Below, in pieces: positions 54,644 through 64,000 of a stretch of 64,000 nucleotides of DNA. Under the pieces are notes generated by a model. That model was not told the origin of the DNA and ran no database searches. It saw only the letters and a list, made by a program, of their open reading frames with translations. The position numbers and the translations under genes are program-made. Position 1 is the first letter of the stretch; each line of letters opens with the position of its first letter. This DNA is from Ottelia alismoides (Eukaryota > Streptophyta > Magnoliopsida > Alismatales > Hydrocharitaceae). The stretch spans positions 1,178,001 through 1,242,000 of the forward strand of contig JAZKJV010010627.1 in NCBI GenBank assembly GCA_037367405.1, written 5' to 3'.

Positions 54644-57088
54644 GTCATCGCTTAATCTCCCCAGTCAAAGGAGAGAGCTCAAACGACCGGGCTAATCTGT
54701 CGTGGCATGGCAGTTCTCCATGGGTCGCATTAGAAGCTGATATAAGTTTTCACTCCAACATACCCTCCATTCCATGTCCTGGAGTGAAGGGGAGGAATTG
54801 GGAGTTGCTTCCTACAAGTATGGACAATCATGATAGGAGGCAGCAATGAAGGATGAGAAGACGCATATGATGGCGATTTGAGTGGTTTTTACGGAGGTTT
54901 CAACCGCCGCCATCGGTAGGGTAGTTAAGTTTAGGAGGAGGTTAGGAATATGGTGTGGATCACGGGAGTTAGGGGAAGGAGTTAAGGTCGTCAGTTGGTT
55001 GGAGGAACGATTGGAGAGGTAGGGATAATAGGAAAAGATCAAGCAGTTTGGCGGTATGCACTGTTTGGTGACGAGGGACCTAGAGGTTGAATATAAAGGC
55101 CCGACCGTATGATCAAAGATCAGACGGCCACCATTTGGGTGGAAACTGGCAGCTAGGATGGAGTTCATCTGAGCTGATCCTGCGGCTGAAAATAAGGTGC
55201 CAAAGAATGGCTGCAATTGAATTAGGGGTGCACATGGATCCGATAAAATCCGTAATCTGATCCAATCTGTTGTCATTAGATTGGATCCGTTTGGATTTAT
55301 AAGTTCAATGGATCGGATCAGATTGAAATTTTACAAATCCGTTCATCTATGGATCGAATCGGATTATTATCAAAATCCGATCCGATCCAATTCGTTAATC
55401 TGTTGATAAATAAATAATATATAATAATATACTTCTTATCATTAAAGAAAATTATATATTTAATTTTATTTGAAAGTTATATTAAATATCCAAGCTACTT
55501 CCTTTATAGTTGAAAATTATTCCAACTCAAGCTTTACTCCACACCACTTGCTGGAAACCCCCTTACCCACCTCACTTATTGATTTTGAAAAATCATTATC
55601 TACCCACAATGTCCTTCGACCCCTACCAAATTTCCAAACAAATACCATTCTTAAAAATAATAATACCTAATTCTAAACAACCTTGGGATCCTTCCAAACA
55701 AGACATCTACTCGTACCACACACATCTCTACCCTTAGGCGGGCACATCTCCGTCGGATGTTGTCATCATCCCAGTTGCGCGCATGCACAACCCAATCTTT
55801 CTCGCGTACGCATGGCCAGACCTCGTCCTTGGCTCTCCCAGACCTCTCTCGCACACGTGTAGCCAGATCTCAAACTTAGCTGTCTACCGTCTCGTCCTCA
55901 GCTACGCCCACCTCATCCCTAGTCGCTCGTATGCATATCTCGAGCTCCTTGCGCATGCATAAACAAACCTCATCATCGGCTCTCCCATACCTCCCTCATG
56001 TACGTGCAGCCAGGAACCTCACCCCCGCACCACGCAGTCGTGCATGGTTCTCGTACCAGACTTCCTTCATGCACGATCCTCCATCCCGCATTATGTAGTC
56101 AAGCGGGTTAGTTGTAGTTCCTATTTGATATATACAAACTTGCATTTTAGTCAAAGTCAAGGTGAAGCTTCTATGGTTTCTATGGATTACAATTATGTTA
56201 TTTATATTTAATTATAAAATGATTGTTCGTACTATATCCATAACCAGCGTAGTTTTTGCTTTCCAAAAAGTAACTATCATTTTCTTTACATTTATCCATA
56301 ATCTCATTTTTATAATCATGATTTAAATATCAAGGACTAGTGTGCTAGAAACTTAATCATAACTTAGGTGAGCATTAAAATCCGAACCAATATGTAATCT
56401 GGTGGATCGGATTGGGCTGGATTTGCATGTTTAATGGATTGGATTGGATTGGAAAAAGAAAAAAATTGTTAAGTATGGATTGGACACGGATTGAGCCAAA
56501 ATCCGATCCAATCCGATCCATGTGCACCCTTAGATTGAATTGATCAAACACATCTTGAGAGAGAAGCAGGTGGCTCAGTGGGAGTGGCCCATGTGGAGCT
56601 CCAGGATTGGGCCACATGGCCCAATCAAAATCCAGATAAAGGAATAAATACATAAAAATTCAAAAAGGAATAAGTAAAAGCAAATAGAAAAAATAATCAA
56701 CATGAAAGTTTTAGAACTCGATAAGATCTACAACTTTCATGTAGAACTCAAAGAGAAAATAAGTTAAATATATGCATGAAATATTTTTGCAAGTAATTTA
56801 AAGTATTAAATTACTTATTTTATTTCTTTTCTTATTTTTTGTTTTCATTTTAAAAATTATGTTAAACTAATTATATAATATTATACTATTTTTTATTGGA
56901 TTTTTAATAAATAAATAAACACATAAAATAATAACACAGTAATTGGATAATTAATATACAATAATTATAGGTAAATATTTACAATATAGTGTTAGTTAAT
57001 TAATGTTAATTGTTATTGGATTTTATTGATTTTCTTAAGCTAGAGAGATAATATAGATAAATAAAGTAGATAAATCTAGAATTCACCA
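54644..57088 (-). repeat. E1 5' LTR (right), remainder
   Basis: It resumes at the E2 duplication with TCGCTTAATCTCCCCAG and matches 39405-40520 to the end (AGAATTCACCA). The extra 1.3 kb relative to the left copy is the hAT element. A degenerate hairpin is at 56702-56744. Confidence 0.85.
55223..56532. mobile_element. 1,310-bp non-autonomous hAT-type DNA transposon
   Basis: Its terminal inverted repeats are TAGGGGTGCACATGGATC and, from the right end, TAAGGGTGCACATGGATC (one mismatch). They are flanked by the 8-bp AATTGAAT (55215-55222) / GATTGAAT (56533-56540). The other E1 LTR (39965-39985) shows the empty site. Subterminal regions are dense in GATCCGATCCAATC words of both orientations, as in hAT transposase-binding regions. 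No transposase is visible; the middle (55680-56100) is C-rich and of unknown origin. Confidence 0.85.
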
Positions 57089-58060
57089 AGGACATACCAA
57101 TTTCTATAATCTATGCTTCACTTCTCGTTTTGAAACCTCTGGCATGCTATTTGACTGTGGGTGGTAAGGACTAGTCACGCGATGGTCAATTCCATAGCCC
57201 TTAGCAGGATTTTTCATTTCTTTATTCACAAAGTGGCTACCCCCATCTGAAATCAATGCCTCGAGACACAGAACCTAGAACTAATGTGATCTTTCACAAA
57301 CTTATAGACAATCTTTTTGTCTGCAGTTCAGGTTGGAATAGCCTCCATCCACGTAAACAAGTAATCAACCACTAATAAAATGTGATCATGACCATTACTA
57401 TTTGGGAAAGGACCATAAAATCAATCCCCCATGCATCGAGTACATCACAGAACATCACAATCTACATGGGCATCTCATTTCTTGATCCAACTATCCCTCC
57501 CATTAACTTACAAATCGGACACGACCTTACAAAATCAAATGCATCTCGAAACAAGGTCGTCTAAAAGAATCCACATTGAAGTACTTTATGAACGATTCTT
57601 TTTCCCGAGTGGTGTCCTCTTGCCTCTAGGGTATGTCATTGGGTGATGACACTCTGGTGTTCCTTCTGAGGAATACACCTTCGCCAGACACAATCCGGTC
57701 CTTCAAAGAAAAGGAACAAATCCTCCCAATGGTATTTCCTCGAATCTGACATTAGTCGGTCAATACTGCTCCTAGTCAAACCTTGGGGAACTTTCTTGGA
57801 GATAAGATAGTTGACTAGGTTGTCATACCATGGGAGTGAGTCGACAACACAAATCGACTCATCGATAGGTTCTGAATTAGAGGAATCCTTATAGTCAAGT
57901 CGGGAAAGATGATCAGCTAAAACGCTCTTGACTCCAAGTTTATCTTTAACCTTCAAATCGAACTTCTGGAGTAACAAAATATGCCTAAGAAGACGTGCCT
58001 CCACATCCTTTTTTTCCATTAAATATCGAATCACTGAGTGATCAGTGTAAATCATCACAT
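57089..58060 (-). pseudogene. Athila H1 RNase H end and integrase N-terminal part
   Basis: The minus frame 58058-57636 reads MIYTDHSVIRYLMEKKDVEA, FDLKVKDKLGVKSVLADHLS (RNase H end), then the spacer and integrase start. Broken frames at 57570-57089 show the integrase core: GPFPNSNGHDHILLVVDYL and WMEAIPT with the second core region after. It stops at the E1 insertion and continues at 37860. Confidence 0.85.
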
Positions 58061-59520
58061 TTTATACAAGAATGTAAGATCTAAACTTTTCCAAAGCGTT
58101 GATTACTGCAAGCATTTCCTTTTCAGTTACTGTATAAATTTTCTGTGCAAGATCCAATATTTTGCTTGCCTAGTACAGTGCAGATGGTACCCCATGTCGT
58201 TGTTGTCCTAACATAGCTCCTATTGTAAAATCCAATGCATCAATCATGATCTCTAAGGGAAAAGACCTGTTATGAGCTTGTAAGACATGTGAATCCATTA
58301 TCTTTCTTTTCAAGAGCTCAAATGCCTCTAGGAACCTATGATCTACAATGAACTCAGTGTCCTTTCCTAATAGCTTAGTCAGTGGCTGTGTAATTTTTGA
58401 AAAGTCTTTGATAAATCTCCTATAAAATCCAACATGTCCTACAAAAGAACGCATTGACTTACCACTGGTTGGTGGATCAAGTTTCTTGATCACATATACC
58501 TAGGCAGGTTCTACCTCCATTCCTTTTTTGGATATGACGTACCCCAGCATAATACCCTCCTGAACCATAAAATGACTTTTTTCCTAGGAGAGTACATGTT
58601 TAACCTCTCCACACCACTCTAGAACACGGTCCAAATGTGTCGAACATGTATCAAAGGAATCTCCAAGGTTCGAAAAATCATCCATAAATACCTCTAGGAA
58701 ATCACCCACCATCTCGGTAAATATGACGGTCATGCATCGTTGAAAAGTGCCCAAGGGATTACATAGTCTAACGGGCATATGCTTAAATGTGTATGTACCG
58801 AGTGGACATGTAAAGGTGGTCTTTTCCTATTCTTCAGAAGCTGACTAGGTGATTGTAGATAGAGTACCCATAAAGAAAAAAGAAGAAATCAATGCAAGTA
58901 TCTCGAAAATTTGATAAATAAATGGCAGGGGAAAGTAATCATTCTTGGTCGCGGCATTCAAGCGCCTATAATCGACACAGACACGCCATGACACAGGCAC
59001 TCGTGTCGTTATATCTTCTCCTTCCTCATTAGTGACCACATGGATACCTAACTTCTTTGGGACCACATGCAAAGGGGGAACACACTTAGAATTGAAGATG
59101 GGATAAATGAACATGCTTCATACCACTTCTCAGTCTCTTTCTTGACCACTCCCCTTAGATTGGTTCAATCTCCTCTTAAATTCACGGAAAGGTTGACTAT
59201 TTTCCTCAACATAAATATGATGTAAACAAAGAGCAGGGTTTATCCCTACGGGATCCGATAAAGTCCATCCTACTGCATTGCGGTTCTTCTCTAAAACTCT
59301 AAGTAATCTAGACTCATGTTCGAAAGTAAAACCTAGAATTGATGATAACAAGAAATCTCTTCTCTTGACCCACAAGGAATGTGTACTTTAGTGTAGGAGG
59401 AAGTGAGTTCAGCTTTGGCAATGATGAATAATCTAGCAAATCACGCTTCACTTCTTCGGAATCTGGCTCTGTGCTACAGAGAGGTGGAGATAGTATGTTT
59501 TACTTGCCACCAACGATGTT
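58061..59520 (-). pseudogene. Athila H1 reverse transcriptase
   Basis: The minus strand in order: KYTFLVGQE and LLRVLEKNRNAVGWTLSD (about 59430-59250), VCVDYRRLNAATKNDYFPLP (58980-58920), a deletion or frame break, TFQRCMTVIFTEMVGDFLEV with the FMDD catalytic motif (58750-58670), and FVGHVGFYRRFIKDFSKITQ (58450-58390). Several stops and frame breaks show it is dead. Gag and protease are missing upstream: the element is cut at 59590 by the R fragment. Confidence 0.85.
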
Positions 59521-59590
59521 GTGTTGTGAGTAAGAGCACCAAATAAATACGGTAATTCATCCAAAATCATGTCCGACTCGACATACTCAA

Positions 59591-60085
59591 TGAAGGCTAG
59601 GATTTAGGCCTTAGCTCATCACGGAAGCATGTATATCGCATCGAATACGGTATAGATCAACTAGTCATACTAGTTACGAGGAGCAACATAATTTAAAATT
59701 TTTAAATAGATGAAACCACATGATCGAGAACACTTCTCAAATAGTTTCATCAAGATCACAAATGAGTAACTAGGATCACCTCTTGGAGCATGTTTGTGAT
59801 CGAGTCTTTAAATGAAGAGACCTCCTGTCTCAAGTCTGACCCAGCGAAGAAGGCACTTGCGAGCGTTTTGATGAGATGCGGGCTTCTCGCAATCCAAGTT
59901 GAAGATTCGAGCGTGGAGTCCCCTAATTTCGTCACATGAATTCAATGTCCTTCCTCACGAGCAGGATGCACTAAAGAAGGTAAATATCCACGAGCAGTCG
60001 ATCCGGCAGCACAATGACATCGTGGCGATGACGACTCTCTCTCGGGCAATATGATGGACGACCATAATATTGAGAGAGAACCCAT
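59591..60085 (-). repeat. partial family R LTR
   Basis: It matches 30682 to about 31190 with the same TGAAGGCTAGG end, then breaks off in GACGACCATAATATTGAGAGAG and is joined to Athila-type interior DNA. It marks the truncated 5' side of H1. Confidence 0.7.
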
Positions 60086-60653
60086 TGTTTTAGTGATCCT
60101 GAAAATTTAAACTGAACCAATTCTCTGGTCAAAAGGAATCTAACTCCTCTAATTATCAGACTCTACGTATATACATATAGTATAGAGACATGGCATTTTG
60201 TGTGTACTGCAATCATGAGAGTTGAGTCGAGATGTCAGTCAAGGTCCCAGTTCAAGACATCTCCTCAAGACCTAATCCTCAACACTAGGGAATAAGTCAG
60301 TTATTGCACTCAATCCACCTTCTCTTTAGTTTATCAGACCTGAAAGTGATCACAAAAGGCCAGTTGATGGATGGTATAGGTTCGTGTCATTTCTTTTCTC
60401 CCTCTCATGGGAACACGGGTCCTTTTGAGTGCCTTATTACTCAACATGTATATATTTTTAGTTGCTGATCAGTGTGTCCGTCAAGAAATCTTAGAGTCAT
60501 TTGCACTTGTTTTCATGGGAATGTACTGAGATATGTCTCCTTTGAGTATCTAAGATACCTTCGACACTCAGACATGTATCACTATATGATGCAGAGCCCT
60601 TTTTGAGTGCTAGTCCGACTCTTGGTCCTAATAGCTTTGGTCCAAGTGGACAC
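60086..60653 (-). other. fragment of Athila/LARD interior
   Basis: It matches 36150-36600, 40640-41240 and 48690-49210 in order (CATGGCATTTTGTG, GTTGAGTCGAGATG, CAATCCTCAACACTAGGG, TTTGGTCCAAGTGGACAC). It ends exactly where E3 starts. Confidence 0.7.
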
Positions 60654-63600
60654 TGTTTAAGCCGAAAATCGATGGTCTTAAGTTCCACACAAGGCGGGAA
60701 CTCAGTCGCTGAATCGACCACACGAAATCCGGACTTCAAACAACAATTAACCCATAATAACAATCAAACAATGAGAAGCAAATGCGGAGTTGAAATTTAT
60801 TATAACTCTACAATAAGTGTGTATAGGTGCAAGTATGTGTAGAGTGTCGAACACAGGGAGCAAGCAAGATAGATCAAGGCAATAATGGAAAAAAAGTGAA
60901 TGTGATCAAATGCCTACAATTGTGCTATTTTTGTGGGTTTTAAATTTTATTTTTTTTTGATTTTGTAACTTTATATTTTGGTTTTTATTTCTGATTTTCT
61001 ATCTTCTTTTTATAGTTTATATTTTTTTTTCTTTTTCAATAATGGAGTAAATATACAATAAAATAAAAAAGGGCATAATATATAGAGTAAAATAGGTACA
61101 AATAGGCAAAAATCAAGAAATGATGTATTTTTGGGCTTTTTATAATTTTATGATGTTTTTGTGATTTTTCTAAACTTTTCCTAATTTTTTTGGTATTTGT
61201 AAAGTCAAAAATACTGAAAATAGTGTAGAAAATAGAAGGTTGAAGCAAAAATGGAGAATTAAAATATCAAACAGTAACAAAAATCCTCCAAATTAATTTT
61301 AAGTGAAATCTAATAATTCCAAGAAAATTCAGAGGCCAAAATTATATTTTTAGGAATTTTTCTGGAATTTTTGAGATTTTTATAAAGTTTTTAAGGGTTT
61401 TCTAATTTTTAGGGTTTTTACTTTGAATTTTTTAGTGATTTTTGGATAAAAGTTAAAAGACACTGAAAGACACTGAAATACACCAAATGTAGTTTTTTTG
61501 GGATTTTTAAAGGGGTTTTACTTTTTTTTTGGTATTTTCTAATGCAACCAGTAGCAAAAATGCATATTTTGGAATTTTTATAAATATGTAAATGCCATAA
61601 AAATGCAAACTAAAAATTTGGCATGGAAGAGCAACTAAACATGAGTTTAACTTAATTTTTTTTGGGAATTTTTACAATTTTATGGATGCATGAAATAAAT
61701 AGAATCAACAAAGAGAAAACACACGGCTGACAGGGGTATAAATGCGAATATCCAGAAGTTCAGGGGCTAAAGTGTAATTTTCCACAAAATTTATAACTAA
61801 TAAACCAATTTCAGGACCAAATGCAAATACACAAACCCGTAGGAGCACGCCTGCAAAATTTCCAGCCACGCACGTGGGATGCACGCACCTGGGAAGGACC
61901 TATGTGCAATTATCAACAACTGGGGGGTGTACTTGCAATTCCTCCAAAAACATTACACTTAATTAAAAAGTTCCTGGCCTTCGACGAAATAACAAAAACC
62001 TCAGGGGGTCCCTTACAAAATACCCACCACCCCACATGCACAGGTCACGTGAGGTGACGAGGATTGGACCTAAATGCAAATAATGAAAGTTTGGGGCTCT
62101 AAATGCAAATATTACAAAACTTTTATAACTGCAAATGAAATATTTAATACTTATAAATAAATACAAAAATTGGTGAGGGCTTAGGTGCAAAATACCCATG
62201 CCTGGCGCATCCAACGGCGGGCGTTGCTTCACTTGACAAGTGTCAGCCCAGGAACGCCCGATGACGGTTCAAACATGGATGGCTACGATTAGATCTCCAA
62301 CGGTAGATCGGACGGCTGGGATGCGTGGAGATCCAACGGCTCCTTTGCAATCTAGAGGGCAGCCAAGATCCAACAGCGCTGGGGAGTGGAGCAAGAACAG
62401 GGAAGAAGCGCCGACGAGGCGAACTTCCCTGCCCTCGATCTGCGTCCTCCGGCAGTCTTCTAGCTCCAAAAATGGCCGGCGAGCCTCCTGGGGTGGTCTT
62501 CTAACTCCTGGTGGCTCCAAAAGGCTCCGGCGTGGGCTGGAGCTCACGGGAAGGCAAGGCGAAGCTGGGTGGCTCCTCTCTTCTCCGGCGAAGCTCAAAA
62601 TGAGCTCCAAGTGCTCCTCAACGCGCGTTGACCTGCAAAAAGGGGTGAGATGGCCCAGCGCAAAATGCCTGAACCCCGTGATGGCAGAGTGGAAGCGTGG
62701 GACGACGGTGTGAGATGGTGGCCGGAGGTGCACTCCGGCGAGGTGCTCTTGGAGGGTGATTTGATAGACGAAACACAGTGATTCTTGGCGAGGTACTCGT
62801 GGAGGTTGCACATGGGCAGGCATGCCCGTTGATCGATGATCAAAAGTCAAGAAGACGCTAGCTCGAAAGGATGCAAGAGCGAGACTCGAAAAAATTAAGA
62901 AAGAGGGTTCAAACCGAGGTTCTGATAAAGGGACAGAGGGGAGGACAGCCAGTTGACCGAGGTCAACGTGGACTGATACCTGGTTGGTCCACGTGGACCA
63001 ACTAGGAAAAACCTTGGGAGAATTATTAGAAAATTCAATTAAAATTAGTAAATGAATTTATTATTTTTATGTTATAAAATAAAAAATATTTGTTATTTTA
63101 TGAAGGATTTTATCATGATTTTTAATTATTTTATGAGGTACAAAAATACAAGTTGCCTTTTTAGGTCTATATAGGTATATATATCTATGCATTTTAATAC
63201 TTTATTTTTATTTTATGTATTTAATTTATTTATTTTTGTTTATTATTTTATAAATTTATAGAATATTTTTATACACTTAAATATTTTTTTATTTTATTTT
63301 TCTGAAGTGTTTTGTGCACTTAATAAAATAGAAGTTTTAGTTATACATGTATACTTTATAGGTATTATACTTATGTATTATAGACAAATATTTTATTTTT
63401 GTCTCTTCTGTAGTGTCTTATTCTGAATTTAATGTACGTATATATTATAAATAATATTTACAAAATTATAAAAATATAAAAGTATAAAAATAAAGAATAA
63501 ATAATAAAATGAATATTTTAATCTGTACAAGTATACTATAGGGGTCCAAAACTGAACTTTCAAACCGCAGCTCTGCCAAATGCAAAACCACTTCATTAAA

Positions 63601-63895
63601 TAGCTTATTTAAAATTATATACAATTAAAGGTGATTTTGATGTGTTCTGAGTTTTTATTTGAGAGATACAGGTCTGGGAAGTTGGGATTCTGGAATTTTA
63701 TTCAGATCACAACTTTTTATCTGTACATTATTTTTGAGTGAAATCAATTTTGTATTTTTATTTATTTAATTATCTACAACTTTCATGTTTGAAGTTTCTT
63801 TATTTGAGGTATAAAAAGTGGAACCAAAAATATGTCCTAAAATAAACAAAGAATGAATTAAATAAACATGAATTTTTATTGTACTATGGCCCTTA
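60654..63895 (-). repeat. 3' LTR of a third Athila-like element (E3)
   Basis: It begins TGTTTAAGCCG at the point where the LARD interior homology is broken and ends next to CTCCCCCTAC, a minus-strand polypurine tract. Length is about 3.24 kb. It has the same plan as the E1/E2 LTRs: AT-rich flank, 'fixed amount of' words such as GTATAAATGCGAATATC, a GC-rich core with ATCCAACGGCTCC (62220-62960), and an ACAACTTTCATG hairpin remnant (63777-63788). The ORFs within are LTR sequence. The terminal CA is not visible (TTA), perhaps by mutation. Confidence 0.6.
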
Positions 63896-64000
63896 TCTCC
63901 CCCTACTTTATTCCTTGTCGACCTATTCATCGAGATGCCTAGATCTCGGGGTTTTGGGTCATAAAATATTTACAATATTTTATTCTTTTTCTTTTCATTT
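63896..64000 (-). other. start of E3 interior with polypurine tract
   Basis: TCTCCCCCTACTTTATTCC on + is AAAGTAGGGGGAGA on the minus strand, the polypurine tract. The remaining 90 bp has no coding feature and runs off the window. Confidence 0.5.

Larger units (their letters stand above)
37861..57088 (-). mobile_element. E1: large non-autonomous Athila-related LTR element, with nested E2 and hAT
   Basis: The element has LTRs 37861-40520 (3', left) and 44029-57088 (5', right, interrupted), an interior 40521-44028, an Asp-type PBS and a polypurine tract, all on the minus strand. TSD is AGGAT/AGGAC. It has no gag or pol domain that I can find. Subtracting E2 and the hAT element leaves about 8.9 kb. 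The two LTRs are much more diverged than those of E2, in keeping with the nesting order. Confidence 0.8.

Noticed and set aside
62269..62850. 193-codon minus-strand ORF near the window end
   Set aside because: It lies in the GC-rich core of the E3 LTR, equivalent in place to the non-coding cores of E1 and E2.
1..64000. CRISPR arrays, tRNA or rRNA genes, bacterial-type operons
   Set aside because: None seen; the sequence is plant nuclear repeat DNA.
1..64000. Centromeric satellite arrays that might accompany the CENH3-like gene
   Set aside because: No 150-180-bp tandem array is present; the only tandem repeats are short minisatellites.

Overview
The window is plant nuclear DNA, very probably from a flowering plant and, on the C-terminal form of the one host gene recognised (a CENH3-like tail reading KDMQLARRIGG), perhaps a monocot. 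It is almost wholly nested transposable elements; I found no tRNA, rRNA, CRISPR or bacterial-type operon. Boundaries were read by eye from repeated ends, target-site duplications (TSDs) and recognisable retroelement domains.

1-15711: a decayed Ty3/gypsy chromovirus (Tekay/Del type) on the + strand with very long LTRs. The left LTR (cut by the window start) and the right LTR are colinear: aligned, about 2.73 kb each once later insertions are removed. The left LTR holds a 248-bp Tourist-like MITE (TSD TTA). The right LTR holds an 80-bp tandem duplication and a complete, young 5,016-bp Ty1/copia element (143-bp LTRs, TSD CATAT) broken by one stop codon and two frameshifts. The gypsy interior keeps gag, RNase H, integrase and a chromodomain but has lost the reverse transcriptase core, and carries a GT-AG intron-like insertion in the integrase C-terminus.

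15712-24530: the only stretch with a host gene. Two perfectly spliceable exons (19416-19491 and 22127-22179) encode the last 42 residues of a centromeric histone H3-like protein, separated by a 2.6-kb intron stuffed with a copia fragment, an L1-type LINE and an RTE-type LINE nested in it. Upstream lie a hAT-type non-autonomous element (8-bp TSD) with a MITE inside it. Downstream are a 58-bp-period minisatellite and some unidentified coding-like DNA.

24530-33213: a degenerate SIRE/Maximus-like copia element (PBS, gag, protease, part of integrase) between two copies, in opposite orientation, of another long AT-rich LTR; the right copy looks like a solo LTR.

33214-60653: a minus-strand Athila-type gypsy element (H1) whose integrase is split by a nested 19.2-kb insertion. 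That insertion is a large non-autonomous LTR element (E1, 37861-57088, TSD AGGAT/AGGAC), itself split by a second such element (E2, 45589-54643, TSD GTCAT) and by a 1.3-kb hAT element (55223-56532). E1 and E2 have about 3-kb LTRs, an Asp-type primer site, a polypurine tract, and 3-kb interiors with no recognisable protein domain: LARD-like parasites of Athila. 60654-64000 is the 3' LTR of a third Athila-like minus-strand element (E3) that leaves the window.

The insertion order can be read: H1, then E1, then E2 and the hAT element; and gypsy, then MITE and copia. The most notable points are the CENH3-like exons inside a transposon graveyard, the shared hairpins in the LARD LTRs and interiors, and the intron inside the chromovirus integrase.
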